From positions 806,001 to 870,000 of the forward strand of contig OZ257249.1 in the NCBI GenBank assembly GCA_965279565.1: a stretch of 64,000 nucleotides of DNA. The letters run 5' to 3'. Below are positions 1 through 9,646 of the stretch, piece after piece. The translations under genes were made by a program, and so were the position numbers. Source of the stretch: Tagaea sp965279565 (GTDB lineage: Bacteria > Pseudomonadota > Alphaproteobacteria > CACIAM-22H2). Each line of letters begins with the position of its first letter. Within the stretch, counting starts at the first letter, position 1. Under the pieces are notes generated by a model. It was given only the letters and a program-made list of their open reading frames with translations. It had not been told where the DNA came from and made no database searches.

Positions 1-758
1 GCGCGGCGATCTTCGTGTCGGTCGCCATCGTCGCGGTCGTCTACTGGACCGATTCGCGCCGCAGCGTCTACGCGGCACTCGCGATGGGGCTGGCGGCGTG
101 GCTGTTCTTCGGCGCGTTCGTCGAATGGGCCGAACGCGTGCGCCTGTTCAAGGCGTCCGCCGGCACGGTCTGGTCGCGCGCGCTCAATCTGCCGCGCGCG
201 AGCTGGGGCATGACCATCGCGCATGCCGGCATGGGCCTGACCGTGATGGGCATCGCCGGCGTGACCGCGTGGCAAACCGAGGTGATCCGCCTGGCGCGCG
301 CGGGCGACGCGTTCGACGTGGCGGGCTACAACTTCGTCTTCAAGGGGGCCACGCGCGTCGACGGGCCGAACTTCTTCGCCATGCGCGGCACGTTCGAGGT
401 CTATCTCGACGAAAAGCTCTACGCCGTGCTGCAGCCCGAGCGGCGCTATTTCCCGGTGGCGGGCACGGCAACGACCGAGACGGCGATCCGCACAAACCTG
501 CTGGCCGATCTCTACGCGACCATCGGCGATCCCGAGGGGGCGAACGCGACCGGCAACACGCCGGCCTTCATGGCGCCCGTCGCCGCCGACACCGCATGGA
601 CCGTGCGCATCTACCACAACCCGCTGGTCCCGTGGATCTGGCTGGGGGCCTGCGCGATGGTGCTAGGCGGGATCGTGTCGCTGACCGACCGCCGTCACCG
701 CGTGGGCGCCCCGCGCCGCACGGGCGATACGGCGGCCCTTCCGACGGCCGCAGAATGA
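1..758 (+). CDS. ccmF: Cytochrome c maturation protein CcmF, C-terminal part (5'-truncated by window)
   Basis: Open reading frame entering from the left edge; only about 250 C-terminal residues are visible, against roughly 650 for a full CcmF. CcmF is the membrane heme lyase subunit that attaches heme to apocytochrome c in the periplasm. Visible features are two hydrophobic segments near the left edge, a periplasmic loop of about 120 residues, and a last membrane helix followed by a GGIVSLTDRR ending typical of the CcmF C terminus. Its TGA overlaps the ATG of ccmG (ATGA), which fits the ccmFGHI operon order. The identification rests on the C-terminal signature plus neighbours. Confidence 0.9.
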   Translation, partial: AAIFVSVAIVAVVYWTDSRRSVYAALAMGLAAWLFFGAFVEWAERVRLFKASAGTVWSRALNLPRASWGMTIAHAGMGLTVMGIAGVTAWQTEVIRLARAGDAFDVAGYNFVFKGATRVDGPNFFAMRGTFEVYLDEKLYAVLQPERRYFPVAGTATTETAIRTNLLADLYATIGDPEGANATGNTPAFMAPVAADTAWTVRIYHNPLVPWIWLGACAMVLGGIVSLTDRRHRVGAPRRTGDTAALPTAAE

Positions 759-1294
759 AACGCGCGCTGTTCTTCCTGCCGCTCGCACTGTTCGCGGTGC
801 TGGCTGTCTATCTGGGCTTCGGGCTGACGCGCGATCCACAACACGTGCCCAGTGCCTTGATCGACCGGCAGGTTCCCGCCTTCGACCTGCCGGCGGTCGC
901 CGGCGTCGAGCGGCCGGGCCTTTCCTCGGCCATGCTCGCGCGCGACGTGTCGCTCGTGAACGTCTTCGCCTCGTGGTGCCCGCCCTGCCGGATCGAGCAT
1001 CCGATCCTGATGCGCATGGCGCGCGACGGCGACGTGCCGATCTACGGCATCAACTACAAGGACAAGGCGCCGGACGCCGCGCGCTGGCTGGGCGAGCTCG
1101 GCAATCCCTATCGCGCGATCGGCTGGGATTTCGAGAACCGCGTCGCGGTCGACTGGGGCGTGTACGGCGCACCCGAGACCTTCGTCGTCGACCGGCACGG
1201 CAAGATCCGCCACCGCCATGTCGGCGCCATCACGCCCGACATCCTCGACCGCACGCTGATGCCGCTCGTGAAGCGCCTGCGGAGCGAGCCTTGA
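755..1294 (+). CDS. ccmG: Thiol:disulfide interchange protein CcmG/DsbE
   Basis: A 179-residue membrane-anchored thioredoxin-like protein. One N-terminal transmembrane helix (residues about 4-24) is followed by a periplasmic thioredoxin fold with the FASWCPPCR active site near residue 73 and the GVYGAPETFVVD segment carrying the cis-proline. It reduces the disulfide in apocytochrome c or CcmH before heme ligation. The start ATG overlaps the ccmF stop by 4 nt and the gene is in turn overlapped by ccmH, so translational coupling is likely. Length is normal for the family. Confidence 0.95.
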   Translation: MKRALFFLPLALFAVLAVYLGFGLTRDPQHVPSALIDRQVPAFDLPAVAGVERPGLSSAMLARDVSLVNVFASWCPPCRIEHPILMRMARDGDVPIYGINYKDKAPDAARWLGELGNPYRAIGWDFENRVAVDWGVYGAPETFVVDRHGKIRHRHVGAITPDILDRTLMPLVKRLRSEP

Positions 1295-1758
1295 GATACG
1301 TCCTCGCCCTGCTCGCCTGCCTTCTTGCGGGTCCTGCCGCCGCCGTGTTGCCGCACGAGATGCTTGCCGATCCCGCGCAGGAGGCGCGCGCCCGCGCACT
1401 GGGCCAGGAGCTGCGCTGTCTCGTCTGCCAGAACCAGCCGATCGACGATTCGAACGCACCGCTGGCCGCCGACCTGCGCCGGCTCGTGCGCGAACGCATC
1501 GTTGCGGGTGACAACGACGCGGCCGTACTCGGCTACATCACGCAGCGCTACGGCGACTATGTGCTGCTGAAGCCGCCCCTGCGCGTCGATACCTATCTGC
1601 TGTGGTACGGGCCGTTCGCGATCCTCGCCTTCGCCGCCGTTGGTGCTGTCGTCTATCTGCGCCGCCGCCGGCCCGAAGCGCAGATCGCCCCTACCCCGCT
1701 GTCGCCGGACGAGGAGAAGCGCCTCGCCGCCCTGCTCGACGACGGGGAGCGCCGATGA
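1291..1758 (+). CDS. ccmH: Cytochrome c-type biogenesis protein CcmH
   Basis: About 155 residues: signal peptide (LALLACLLAGPAAA), the periplasmic LRCLVCQN motif whose two cysteines reduce apocytochrome c, then one transmembrane helix (YGPFAILAFAAVGAVVYL) and a basic tail. The best start is a TTG at 1291 that overlaps the ccmG TGA; no ATG or GTG upstream of the signal peptide fits the frame, so the rare start codon is inferred from the signal sequence and coupling. It is the short CcmH form, with CcmI encoded separately just downstream through an ATGA overlap. Confidence 0.93.
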   Translation: MRYVLALLACLLAGPAAAVLPHEMLADPAQEARARALGQELRCLVCQNQPIDDSNAPLAADLRRLVRERIVAGDNDAAVLGYITQRYGDYVLLKPPLRVDTYLLWYGPFAILAFAAVGAVVYLRRRRPEAQIAPTPLSPDEEKRLAALLDDGERR

Positions 1759-3161
1759 TCCAGCTTCTCCTCGGCGGGCTTACGGCCCTTGTCGTCGCGA
1801 TCCTCGTGTGGCCGCTGCTGCGCCGCGCGCAGGCAGTCCCGTCGCGCGCGGCCTTCGACATGGAGATCCACCGCGACCAGCTTGCCGAGATCGCGCGCGA
1901 TCTCGAACGCGGCACGATCACGCCGGAAGAAGCGCGTGCCGCGCGCGCCGAGATCGGCCGGCGGATGCTCGCACTTGCCGACGCGGACAAGACGGCACCG
2001 GCACCAACCGGCAACAGCCGCGTGCGTTACGTCGCCCTCGCACTCGCCGTCGCGGTTCCGGTCGTCGCACTCGCGATCTATGGGCAGCAGGGATCGCCGG
2101 CATTTCCCGGCATGCCGCTCGCCGAACGCAATGCGGGCGAGCCGGCCGGCGGCATGCCCGACCGGCAGCTTGCCGCTTTCGCGCGTGCGATGCTCGAACG
2201 CGTCGAACGCAATCCGCAGGATCTCGAAGCGTGGGTGCGCCTCGCGCAGGCTTCTGCGGCGATGAACCTTCCCGAACAGGCGCTCAACGCCTGGCGCAAG
2301 GCCGACGCGATTTCCGGCGGCCAGCCCGAGATCGCCGGCCTGCTCGGCGAGACGGCCGTCGCGGTCGCGAACGGCCAGGTCACGCCGGAAGCCGAAGCCG
2401 CCTTCGCGCGCGTGCTGTCGGCCGATCCCGGCGATCCGCGCGCGCGCTACTATGCCGGCGTTTCGCGTGCGCAGGCCGGCGACCGGACGGATGCCGTGCG
2501 CATCTGGTTCGACCTGATCGCCGCCTCGCCGCCGGATTCGCCGTGGCTGCCCACCGTGCGCGAGGCGCTGGAACGCACCGCGCGCGAGGCGCGCATCGAC
2601 ACGCGCCAGATGCGCCCGTCGGCGAAGAACCCGCCGGCTGTCGTGCGGCTCGGCAGTCCGCGCGTGGGCGATTCGCCCGCAGGTGCCGATCCGCTGGCGG
2701 CCCTGCCCGAGGCCGACCGCATGGCCGCGATCCGCAGCATGGTCGACGGGCTTGCCGCACGTCTCGAAACCCAGCCCGACGATCTCGACGGCTGGCGGCG
2801 GCTGGCGCGCTCGCGCAAGGTGCTGGGCGAACCGGACAAGGCGCTTGCCGCCCACGCGCGCGCCGCGGCGATCGCACCGGACAATGTCGAGGTGCTGCAG
2901 GACTATGCCGGCGCACTTCTCGAGCTGCACGATTCCGACAAGCCGCTCGATCCGGCGGCACGAACCGCCATGGCGAGCCTGCTTGCGAAATCGCCGAACG
3001 AGGGCGTGGCGCTGTGGCTGCTCGGCCAGGACGAGGCGATCGCCGGCAAGGACATGGCCGCGACCGCGCTGTGGCAGCGCCTGCTCGGCCTGCTGCCGGC
3101 CGAAAGCCCGGCGCGCGCCGATCTCGCCGCGCGCATCGCGAAGCTGAAGGCGGGCAACTAG
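1755..3161 (+). CDS. ccmI: Cytochrome c biogenesis protein CcmI (CycH)
   Basis: 468 residues. Two N-terminal membrane helices (residues about 1-20 and about 95-115) flank a cytoplasmic coiled region rich in Glu, Arg and Ala (FDMEIHRDQLAEIARDLERG). A long periplasmic part follows with tetratricopeptide-like repeats (PQDLEAWVRLAQASAAMN and later DDLDGWRRLARSRKVLG). CcmI chaperones apocytochrome c to the CcmF/CcmH heme lyase. ATG overlaps the ccmH stop (ATGA). The TAG stop is shared with the convergent PAS gene in a CTAG. Confidence 0.92.
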   Translation: MIQLLLGGLTALVVAILVWPLLRRAQAVPSRAAFDMEIHRDQLAEIARDLERGTITPEEARAARAEIGRRMLALADADKTAPAPTGNSRVRYVALALAVAVPVVALAIYGQQGSPAFPGMPLAERNAGEPAGGMPDRQLAAFARAMLERVERNPQDLEAWVRLAQASAAMNLPEQALNAWRKADAISGGQPEIAGLLGETAVAVANGQVTPEAEAAFARVLSADPGDPRARYYAGVSRAQAGDRTDAVRIWFDLIAASPPDSPWLPTVREALERTAREARIDTRQMRPSAKNPPAVVRLGSPRVGDSPAGADPLAALPEADRMAAIRSMVDGLAARLETQPDDLDGWRRLARSRKVLGEPDKALAAHARAAAIAPDNVEVLQDYAGALLELHDSDKPLDPAARTAMASLLAKSPNEGVALWLLGQDEAIAGKDMAATALWQRLLGLLPAESPARADLAARIAKLKAGN

Positions 3162-3616
3162 CCGCGCTTGTCGATCCGGTAGGCCGCCGCGAGGATGAAG
3201 GCGACGTCGCCCTTGGCACCGGCGAGTGGCAGCGACAGGCGTTCCCAGGTCTGCGGCTCTTCGCCGGGGCCGAACCAGCCGGCATAGACGCGCCAGTACG
3301 GGCGCTGGGTGCGGCGCACGAGCCGGTATTCGGCCGTCAGCAGGCTCGCCTGTTCGCTCGGCAGGTCTTCGACCGCCGTGCCCGTGAGGTCGACGCCGAA
3401 GGCCTTGCGGAAGGTCGTGCCGTAGAAGCCGTAGCGGAATCGCGCCTGCGCCTTCACCTCGATCACGACGAGATTGGAAGCCCACTCGGAAAGGCCTTCG
3501 ACAGGAAATCCCTTGGTGCGCGGCGGCCCGCCGGACGCCGGCGTCTGGTCGAGCCAGAAGCGATAGAGCCGCCGCAGGACGTCGCTGTCGATGGTGCGCA
3601 GGAGTTCTTCGCTCAT
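3158..3616 (-). CDS. PAS_5-type PAS domain protein
   Basis: 152 residues resembling the alphaproteobacterial single-domain PAS family (Pfam PAS_5). Visible are an N-terminal LRRLYRFWLDQ helix, the LVVIEVKAQARFRYGFYGTTF core strand, and the DLTGTAVEDLP turn followed by YRLVRRTQRPYWRVY. There is no output domain, so it probably acts as a small sensory or protein-binding module; the ligand is unknown. It is convergent with ccmI, sharing the CTAG stop, and is followed on the same strand upstream by tRNA-Ala. Confidence 0.75.
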   Translation of the reverse strand: MSEELLRTIDSDVLRRLYRFWLDQTPASGGPPRTKGFPVEGLSEWASNLVVIEVKAQARFRYGFYGTTFRKAFGVDLTGTAVEDLPSEQASLLTAEYRLVRRTQRPYWRVYAGWFGPGEEPQTWERLSLPLAGAKGDVAFILAAAYRIDKRG

Positions 3617-3683
3617 CGACTGCCTTGCGGAACGGCGTGCCGCAAAAGCGGCGAAGACTGTCGGATTTACGACGGGGGCGGGA

Positions 3684-3759
3684 TGGTGGAGCCGATCGGG
3701 ATCGAACCGACGACCTCCTCATTGCGAACGAGGCGCTCTCCCAGCTGAGCTACGGCCCC
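3684..3759 (-). tRNA. tRNA-Ala (anticodon CGC)
   Basis: Read on the minus strand, the 76-nt gene folds into a standard cloverleaf. The acceptor arm is GGGGCCG paired with CGGCTCC (one G-T pair). The D arm is GCTC/GAGC. The anticodon stem CCTCG/TGAGG carries the loop TTCGCAA, so the anticodon is CGC reading GCG alanine codons. The T arm is GTCGG with loop TTCGATC. The 3' CCA is encoded. GCG is an abundant codon in this GC-rich genome. Confidence 0.95.
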
Positions 3760-3782
3760 ACACGCCCGTCGAAAGGCGCGCG

Positions 3783-3811
3783 ATAATGCTTTCGGCGTCC
3801 CGCCCTGTCAA
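3783..3811 (-). promoter_or_regulatory. Sigma-70-type promoter for tRNA-Ala
   Basis: On the minus strand a perfect -35 TTGACA (3811-3806) is separated by 17 nt from CATTAT (3788-3783), a 4/6 match to the -10 consensus. It lies 23 bp upstream of the mature tRNA 5' end, which suits a short leader removed by RNase P. Confidence 0.65.
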
Positions 3812-3896
3812 GCGACGGATTCGCCAGACCTTGCAGGGGCTTGTGCGCATCGTGTACGGTTGCCCGCTTGTCGGCATCAGGGAGCATTCGGCCACC

Positions 3897-4175
3897 ATGA
3901 ACGCGCTGGGATCTCTGCTCGTTTCCGTCATCCAGATCTATATCTGGCTGCTCGTCGGCTCGGCGCTGCTGTCGTGGCTGCTGGCCTTCAACGTGCTCAA
4001 TTCGCGCAACCAGGTCGTCTACACGATCGCGGATTTCCTCTACCGCGTGACCGAGCCGGCCCTGCGGCCGATCCGGCGTTTCGTGCCGAATCTCGGCGGC
4101 ATCGACGTGTCGCCGGTCGTGCTGATCCTGCTGCTGATCTTCGCGCAGAACCTCATCTACGAGTACTGGCTCTAG
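3897..4175 (+). CDS. YggT family integral membrane protein
   Basis: 92 residues with two hydrophobic segments (SVIQIYIWLLVGSALLSWLL and VVLILLLIFAQNLIYEYWL) flanking a conserved amphipathic loop containing YRVTEPALRPIRRFVPNLGGID, the hallmark of the YggT family. The single-unit length is about half of the duplicated enterobacterial form. The exact role is unknown; the family is linked to membrane or division functions. It sits directly before a DUF167 gene, an association widespread in proteobacteria. The ATG start is chosen because the membrane helix begins right after it. Confidence 0.88.
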   Translation: MNALGSLLVSVIQIYIWLLVGSALLSWLLAFNVLNSRNQVVYTIADFLYRVTEPALRPIRRFVPNLGGIDVSPVVLILLLIFAQNLIYEYWL

Positions 4176-4180
4176 CCGCC

Positions 4181-4492
4181 ATGGCGACGGTCGAGACCAC
4201 GCCGCTGATGGCCGTCGCGGACGGCGTGTTCCTGTCGGTGCGCGTCACGCCGCGCTCGCGTCGCCCCGGTATAGGCGCCGTCATCGAGGACGGCACGCTC
4301 GCCGTCGCGGTCACGGCGGCACCCGAGAACGGCCGCGCGACCGACGCGACGATCGAGATGCTCGCCGAACATTTCGGACTGCCCAAGCGAGCCTTCGTGC
4401 TGACGCAGGGGGCGAGCGCGCGCCACAAGCGCTTCAAGATCGAAGGCAAGCCCGCGGCCCTCTATGCGGCGATGAAGGCGAAGCTGCCGTGA
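4181..4492 (+). CDS. DUF167 (YggU) family protein
   Basis: 103 residues, small alpha/beta protein of unknown function. The family signature is visible: VRVTPRSRRPGIGAV near the N terminus, LAVAVTAAPENGRATDATIEMLAEHFGLPKRAFVLTQGASARHKRFKI in the middle (the PENG and SARHK motifs). It lies 5 bp after yggT and overlaps the folD start by 4 nt (GTGA), so the three genes probably form one transcript. Confidence 0.9.
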   Translation: MATVETTPLMAVADGVFLSVRVTPRSRRPGIGAVIEDGTLAVAVTAAPENGRATDATIEMLAEHFGLPKRAFVLTQGASARHKRFKIEGKPAALYAAMKAKLP

Positions 4493-5364
4493 CCGCCAAG
4501 CGCATCGACGGCAAGGCGACCGCGGCGGACCTGCGCGCGGCGGTGGCCCTCGAGGTCGACGAGCTGGAAGAGAAGCACCGCTTCACGCCCGGTCTCGCCG
4601 TCGTGCTGGTCGGTGCCGATCCGGCGAGCCAGGTCTATGTCGGCGCCAAGCACAAGGCGACGCTCGAAGTCGGCATGAAGAGCTTCGAGCACAGGCTGCC
4701 GGCCGACACGAGCGAGGCCGCCCTCCTCGAACTCGTCCAGCAGCTCAACCGGCGCGACGACGTGGACGGCATCCTCGTCCAGCTTCCGCTGCCCAGGCAT
4801 ATCGACCCGACCAAGGTGCTCGACGCGATCGATCCGAAGAAGGATGTCGACGGCTTCCACGCCGTCAATGCCGGGATGCTGGCGACGGGGCGCGCGGCCC
4901 TCGTGCCCTGCACGCCGGCCGGCTCGATGCGGCTGATCCGCCAGACCGTGCCGAACATCGCCGGGCTGCATGCCGTGATCGTCGGCCGCTCGAACATCGT
5001 CGGCAAGCCGATGGCGCAGCTGCTGCTGGCGGCCGACTGTACGGTGACCGTGGCGCATTCCAAGACGCGCGACCTGCCCGCCATCGTGCGCCAGGCCGAC
5101 ATCGTCGTCGCGGCCGTCGGCCGGCCCGAGATGATCCGCGGCTCGTGGATCAAGCCGGGCGCCATCGTCGTCGACGTGGGCATCAACCGCCTGCCGGCGG
5201 GCGACGGCGGCAAGGGAAAGCTGGTCGGCGACGTCGCGTTCGCGGAAGCCGAGCAGGTCGCCGGCGCCATCACGCCGGTACCCGGCGGCGTGGGGCCGAT
5301 GACCATCGCCTGCCTGCTTGCCAACACGATCCAGGCCGCCAAGGCGCGACGGAATATCGCCTAG
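4489..5364 (+). CDS. folD: Bifunctional methylenetetrahydrofolate dehydrogenase/cyclohydrolase FolD
   Basis: 291 residues with a GTG start overlapping the preceding stop. FolD interconverts 5,10-methylene-, methenyl- and 10-formyl-tetrahydrofolate in one-carbon metabolism. The N-terminal catalytic domain shows SQVYVGAKHKA with the catalytic lysine, and VDGILVQLPLP. The Rossmann half shows AVIVGRSNIVGKPMA and the C-terminal PVPGGVGPMTIACLLANT signature. Length is normal. The TAG stop is shared with the convergent DUF3253 gene through CTAG. Confidence 0.96.
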   Translation: MTAKRIDGKATAADLRAAVALEVDELEEKHRFTPGLAVVLVGADPASQVYVGAKHKATLEVGMKSFEHRLPADTSEAALLELVQQLNRRDDVDGILVQLPLPRHIDPTKVLDAIDPKKDVDGFHAVNAGMLATGRAALVPCTPAGSMRLIRQTVPNIAGLHAVIVGRSNIVGKPMAQLLLAADCTVTVAHSKTRDLPAIVRQADIVVAAVGRPEMIRGSWIKPGAIVVDVGINRLPAGDGGKGKLVGDVAFAEAEQVAGAITPVPGGVGPMTIACLLANTIQAAKARRNIA

Positions 5365-5617
5365 GCTTTCGCGCGCAGGCGGATCACGCCGCGCACGTCT
5401 TCGGGATCGGCGACGGGCTTGCCCTTGCGCAGGACCTCGACGCGGCCTTCCAGCATCAGCGCCACGGCGCGTTCGCGGATCTTCGGCAGCAGGGCCTGCC
5501 ACTTGCCGTGCGCCAGCAGGGCGATCGCCACTTCCGACGGGCTGATCGAACTGCGCGCACCGGCCGCCGCCGTCAGTTCGAGAAGCGTGCGGTCGATGTC
5601 GTCGGGCGAAGGGCCGC

Positions 5618-5621
<4 letters not shown>
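5361..5621 (-). CDS. DUF3253 family protein
   Basis: 86 residues. Features match DUF3253: SSISPSEVAIALLAHGKWQ, then IRERAVALMLEGRVEVLRKGKPV and a terminal RGVIRLRAKA. The fold is probably winged-helix-like; function is unknown. A GTG start at 5621 overlaps the argG TGA (GTGA), so it is likely translated from the argG message. Confidence 0.8.
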
Positions 5622-6832
<1,211 letters not shown>

Positions 6833-6877
6833 GGAACGGGATCTCGGATGAAGGACGGGAAGGGCGAAAGCGGCGGG

Positions 6878-6905
6878 AGTATAGGGAGGATGCGCCCCGG
6901 GGCAA
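6878..6905 (-). promoter_or_regulatory. Candidate argG promoter
   Basis: On the minus strand TTGCCC (6905-6900) is followed after 16 nt by TATACT (6883-6878), a 5/6 match to the -10 consensus. It sits in the short gap between the last cluster gene and argG and would give a leader of about 40 nt. This separates argG transcription from the upstream cluster. Confidence 0.5.
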
Positions 6906-6909
6906 GGCC

Positions 6910-8421
6910 CTATCGGTGGCGGCCGAGAGCCGCCGCCAGCCGGGCTTCCGTGGCGCCGATCAATGGCTTGGGGTCCGGGGCGTCGGCCCAGGGCGGGGCT
7001 CCCTCGCCATGCAGGAAGGAGTCGGTCCGGAACGAGGCGAGCCGCAGCGGGTCGAGCAGCCGGCCGGTCACGGCAAGGGCCACGATGGCCGCATCGACGG
7101 GCACGCCGGTCGCAAGCGCCGACGTGCGCACCGCGCCCTGCCGCTCGGAAGTGACCTCGACGATGGCGAATTCGTCGCTGTCGGCCCCGAAGACGATCCG
7201 GTCGAGATCGGCCGGATCGGGGACCAGCCGGTGGATCAGGCCGTTATCCTGCGTGTCGTAGGTCGGCTGCAGGCTCAAAGGCCAGACGGCGCGCGAGACC
7301 CACATCGGGCTTGGCTGCAACGCGCGCAGCCGCAGCCCCGCGGGATCGGCGAACAGGAACAGCGTGGCGTGGCTCGGGATCGACGGCCTGTCGGCGCGCA
7401 CGACCATGGCCGCCGAGCGCGGATGCATGTGCTCGAAGGCCAGCGACATCAGCCGGCGCGGTGCGACGGCGGCATGCCCGGCGAGTGCGGCGGCGACCGG
7501 CTCCAGCTTCGCGCTGAAGGCCTGCGTGCAGAAGGCAAGCGCCCCGCGTTCGCCCGTGTGCCGCAGGAATGCGAGTGCCCCGTCGGCATAGACGAGATCG
7601 GCATGCAGCAACGCCAGATCGCAGCCCTGCATCTTCGCCGCATGGAAGGCCAGGATCTGGACCGGGCCATACACGTCGATGGCCGGATTGTTCGCAAGCG
7701 CTGCCGCCGGAATTTCGACATGCACGCGCCGGACGAGCGCATCGAGCCTTGCGATGGCCGGATCGGCTTCGAGACGTGCGCGAAACGCCGCATCGCCGAT
7801 CATCAGCAGGCAGGCCCGCTTTCCTTCGACGAGGGCGGGCAGGTTGCCGGGTGCCAGAAGTGTTGGCATCGTCAGTTTCGCGAAAATGTCGGCGAACCCC
7901 TCGCCCCACGCCACGCAGGCGAGCAGCAGGTCGGTGTCGGCCGGCAGTTTCCTGGGCACGTCGCGGCAGGCGATGTCGAGCCAGTCGAGCAGGTCGGCAT
8001 GATGCCCCCCGCCGGGCACGACGCGCGCGAAGCCCGACGCCAGCGCAAGCGCGCCCGCACGCTGCGCCGAATACGCCGCCTGCATGCGAAGCTCCGGCGT
8101 GGCGCCGGCAAGCGCACTCGGTCGGGCCGCGAGCCGTTCGAGCACCTCGCGCGCCAGCACCGGATCGTTGGCCGCGAGGGCCGCGTGCGCGTGGCGGATC
8201 GCGACGATCGCGATGTCCGGAACGAGCGCGCCCAGCCGCGTCCAGTGCGTCAGGCAGTCCGGCGACAGGGCCGACTCCGCCGCGTTCGCGGCGAACCACA
8301 GCGTCGCGGGATCGAGCGGAGCCATCGCGAGCGCCGCGCGCGCCGTCTCGAACGCCGCGTCGATCTCGCCGCGCGCGAGCTGCGCGCTGCCCAGCTCGAC
8401 GAGTCCGGCCGCGTCGGCCAC
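6910..8421 (-). CDS. Uncharacterised TPR-like protein, last gene of the sugar cluster
   Basis: About 503 residues from a GTG at 8421, which is 7 bp after the C-methyltransferase stop; upstream in-frame residues overlap that gene and are low-quality. The first 130 residues look like helical TPR-type repeats (GLVELGSAQLARGEIDAAFETARAALAMAPLDPATLW). The remainder is mixed alpha/beta with LACVAWGEGFADIF, NNPAIDVYGPVQILAFHAAK and GCDLALLHADLVYADGAL, a layout that recalls a nucleotide- or sugar-binding domain but matches no family I can name with confidence. It could be the missing glycosyltransferase-like or acceptor-recognition protein of the cluster; that is only an inference from position. Confidence 0.6.
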   Translation of the reverse strand: MADAAGLVELGSAQLARGEIDAAFETARAALAMAPLDPATLWFAANAAESALSPDCLTHWTRLGALVPDIAIVAIRHAHAALAANDPVLAREVLERLAARPSALAGATPELRMQAAYSAQRAGALALASGFARVVPGGGHHADLLDWLDIACRDVPRKLPADTDLLLACVAWGEGFADIFAKLTMPTLLAPGNLPALVEGKRACLLMIGDAAFRARLEADPAIARLDALVRRVHVEIPAAALANNPAIDVYGPVQILAFHAAKMQGCDLALLHADLVYADGALAFLRHTGERGALAFCTQAFSAKLEPVAAALAGHAAVAPRRLMSLAFEHMHPRSAAMVVRADRPSIPSHATLFLFADPAGLRLRALQPSPMWVSRAVWPLSLQPTYDTQDNGLIHRLVPDPADLDRIVFGADSDEFAIVEVTSERQGAVRTSALATGVPVDAAIVALAVTGRLLDPLRLASFRTDSFLHGEGAPPWADAPDPKPLIGATEARLAAALGRHR

Positions 8422-8428
8422 CGGACGC

Positions 8429-9646
8429 CTAGATCGCCGCGAAGGGCAGGATGATCTGCTCGGGGTTGAGCTCGCTCGCACGGCGCATCAGCACGCGGCC
8501 ATAGTCGGGCCCCGTGATCATGATGGCCGAGTTCTCGATGTCCATCTCGGGCTTGGGCTGGCGCGTCTGCACCGGGAAGCCGGGATAGTACTTGCCCGTG
8601 CGCGCGGGATTGTCGTCGAGGATGCATTCGAGGAACGACACGTCGCCGCCCATGAAATAGGCGAGGCTCGGGAAGTTCTGCGCCGCCCCCAGCCCGTAGA
8701 CCTTGCGCGGCCGCGCGCAATCGACCGCCTTTTTGGCGCTGGCGAGATGTGCATCGAAGATCGCCTTGCGCTCGCGCACGAGGTTGATGTCGGCGCGGCG
8801 GAACGACGGCGCCTCGCTCTTTCCGGGTCCCTTGCGGAACGCCATCATGATCGCACCCCAGATGCGGTAGAGCACGCTGTGCGCGACATAGACGCCGCCC
8901 GCGTTCTCGATCGTGCGGCGGAACGAATCCAGCGTCCATTGCTGGTAGTGCTGGTGGGAAAGCTGGTCGAAGCGGCAATTGTCGAGCAGCATGTCGGTGC
9001 CCGGCACCTTGATGACGAACAGCGCGTCGTCGTCGACGATCTCGAACATGCGGCGCAGCACGCTGCGCGGGTCGCGGATATGCTCGAACACGAAGGACGA
9101 CACGATCAGGTCCGGCTTGCCGCCGAGCTGGGTGTCGAAATCGACGTTCTCGACGAAATCGCCGATGCATTTGACGCGGCCGGCCATCTCGGGCGGCAGG
9201 TCTTCGGTGAAGCCGGACTCGCGCCCGCGCCACACCGGATCGATGCCCGTCGCGGTGTCGCCGATCTCGATCAGCTGGCGCAGCAGGAACGCGTCGTTGC
9301 AGCCGACCTCGATGATGCGCTTGAACTTCCGCCCGCCGGCGAGCGACTTCACGTAGTTCGCGAAGGCCGTGTTGCTGGCCGAGGCCGACGCGCTGTTCGA
9401 CGTGCGATGCGTGAAGGATTCGTCGTAGAGGAACGACGGATCGACATTGTTGTGGAGCTGGATGTGTCCGCACGCGGCGCACACCATCAGCGCCTGGTCG
9501 ACCGGCGGGAATTTCGCATTGTCCGGCGTGTCGCGATAGAGGCCGATCTGCGGGAATTTCGGCATCGCGAAGGCCTGTTCGAGATTGGCCGAGCCGCAGC
9601 ACGAGCATTCGGTTTGCGGTCTGTACATCGCCTTTGCCATGGTCAT
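8429..9646 (-). CDS. SAM-dependent sugar C-methyltransferase (TylCIII/NovU-type architecture)
   Basis: 405 residues with the three-part layout of NDP-keto-sugar C-methyltransferases. An N-terminal zinc-binding segment carries ECSCC and VCAACGHIQ cysteines. A Rossmann SAM domain shows IIEVGCNDAFLLRQL and FVFEHIRDPRSVLRRM. The C-terminal domain carries VYGLGAAQNFPSLAYF, CILDDNPARTGKYYPGFPV and ITGPDYG. Family members add a methyl branch to a carbon next to a ketone of an NDP-sugar; substrate here is inferred. The start ATG overlaps the PhyH stop (ATGA); a second ATG lies two codons in. Confidence 0.82.
   Translation of the reverse strand: MTMAKAMYRPQTECSCCGSANLEQAFAMPKFPQIGLYRDTPDNAKFPPVDQALMVCAACGHIQLHNNVDPSFLYDESFTHRTSNSASASASNTAFANYVKSLAGGRKFKRIIEVGCNDAFLLRQLIEIGDTATGIDPVWRGRESGFTEDLPPEMAGRVKCIGDFVENVDFDTQLGGKPDLIVSSFVFEHIRDPRSVLRRMFEIVDDDALFVIKVPGTDMLLDNCRFDQLSHQHYQQWTLDSFRRTIENAGGVYVAHSVLYRIWGAIMMAFRKGPGKSEAPSFRRADINLVRERKAIFDAHLASAKKAVDCARPRKVYGLGAAQNFPSLAYFMGGDVSFLECILDDNPARTGKYYPGFPVQTRQPKPEMDIENSAIMITGPDYGRVLMRRASELNPEQIILPFAAI

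Noticed and set aside
6910..8481. Longer start at 8481 for the unknown cluster protein
   Set aside because: The first 20 residues are a Ser/Arg-rich string overlapping the end of the methyltransferase gene; GTG 8421 with a 7-bp gap is more natural.
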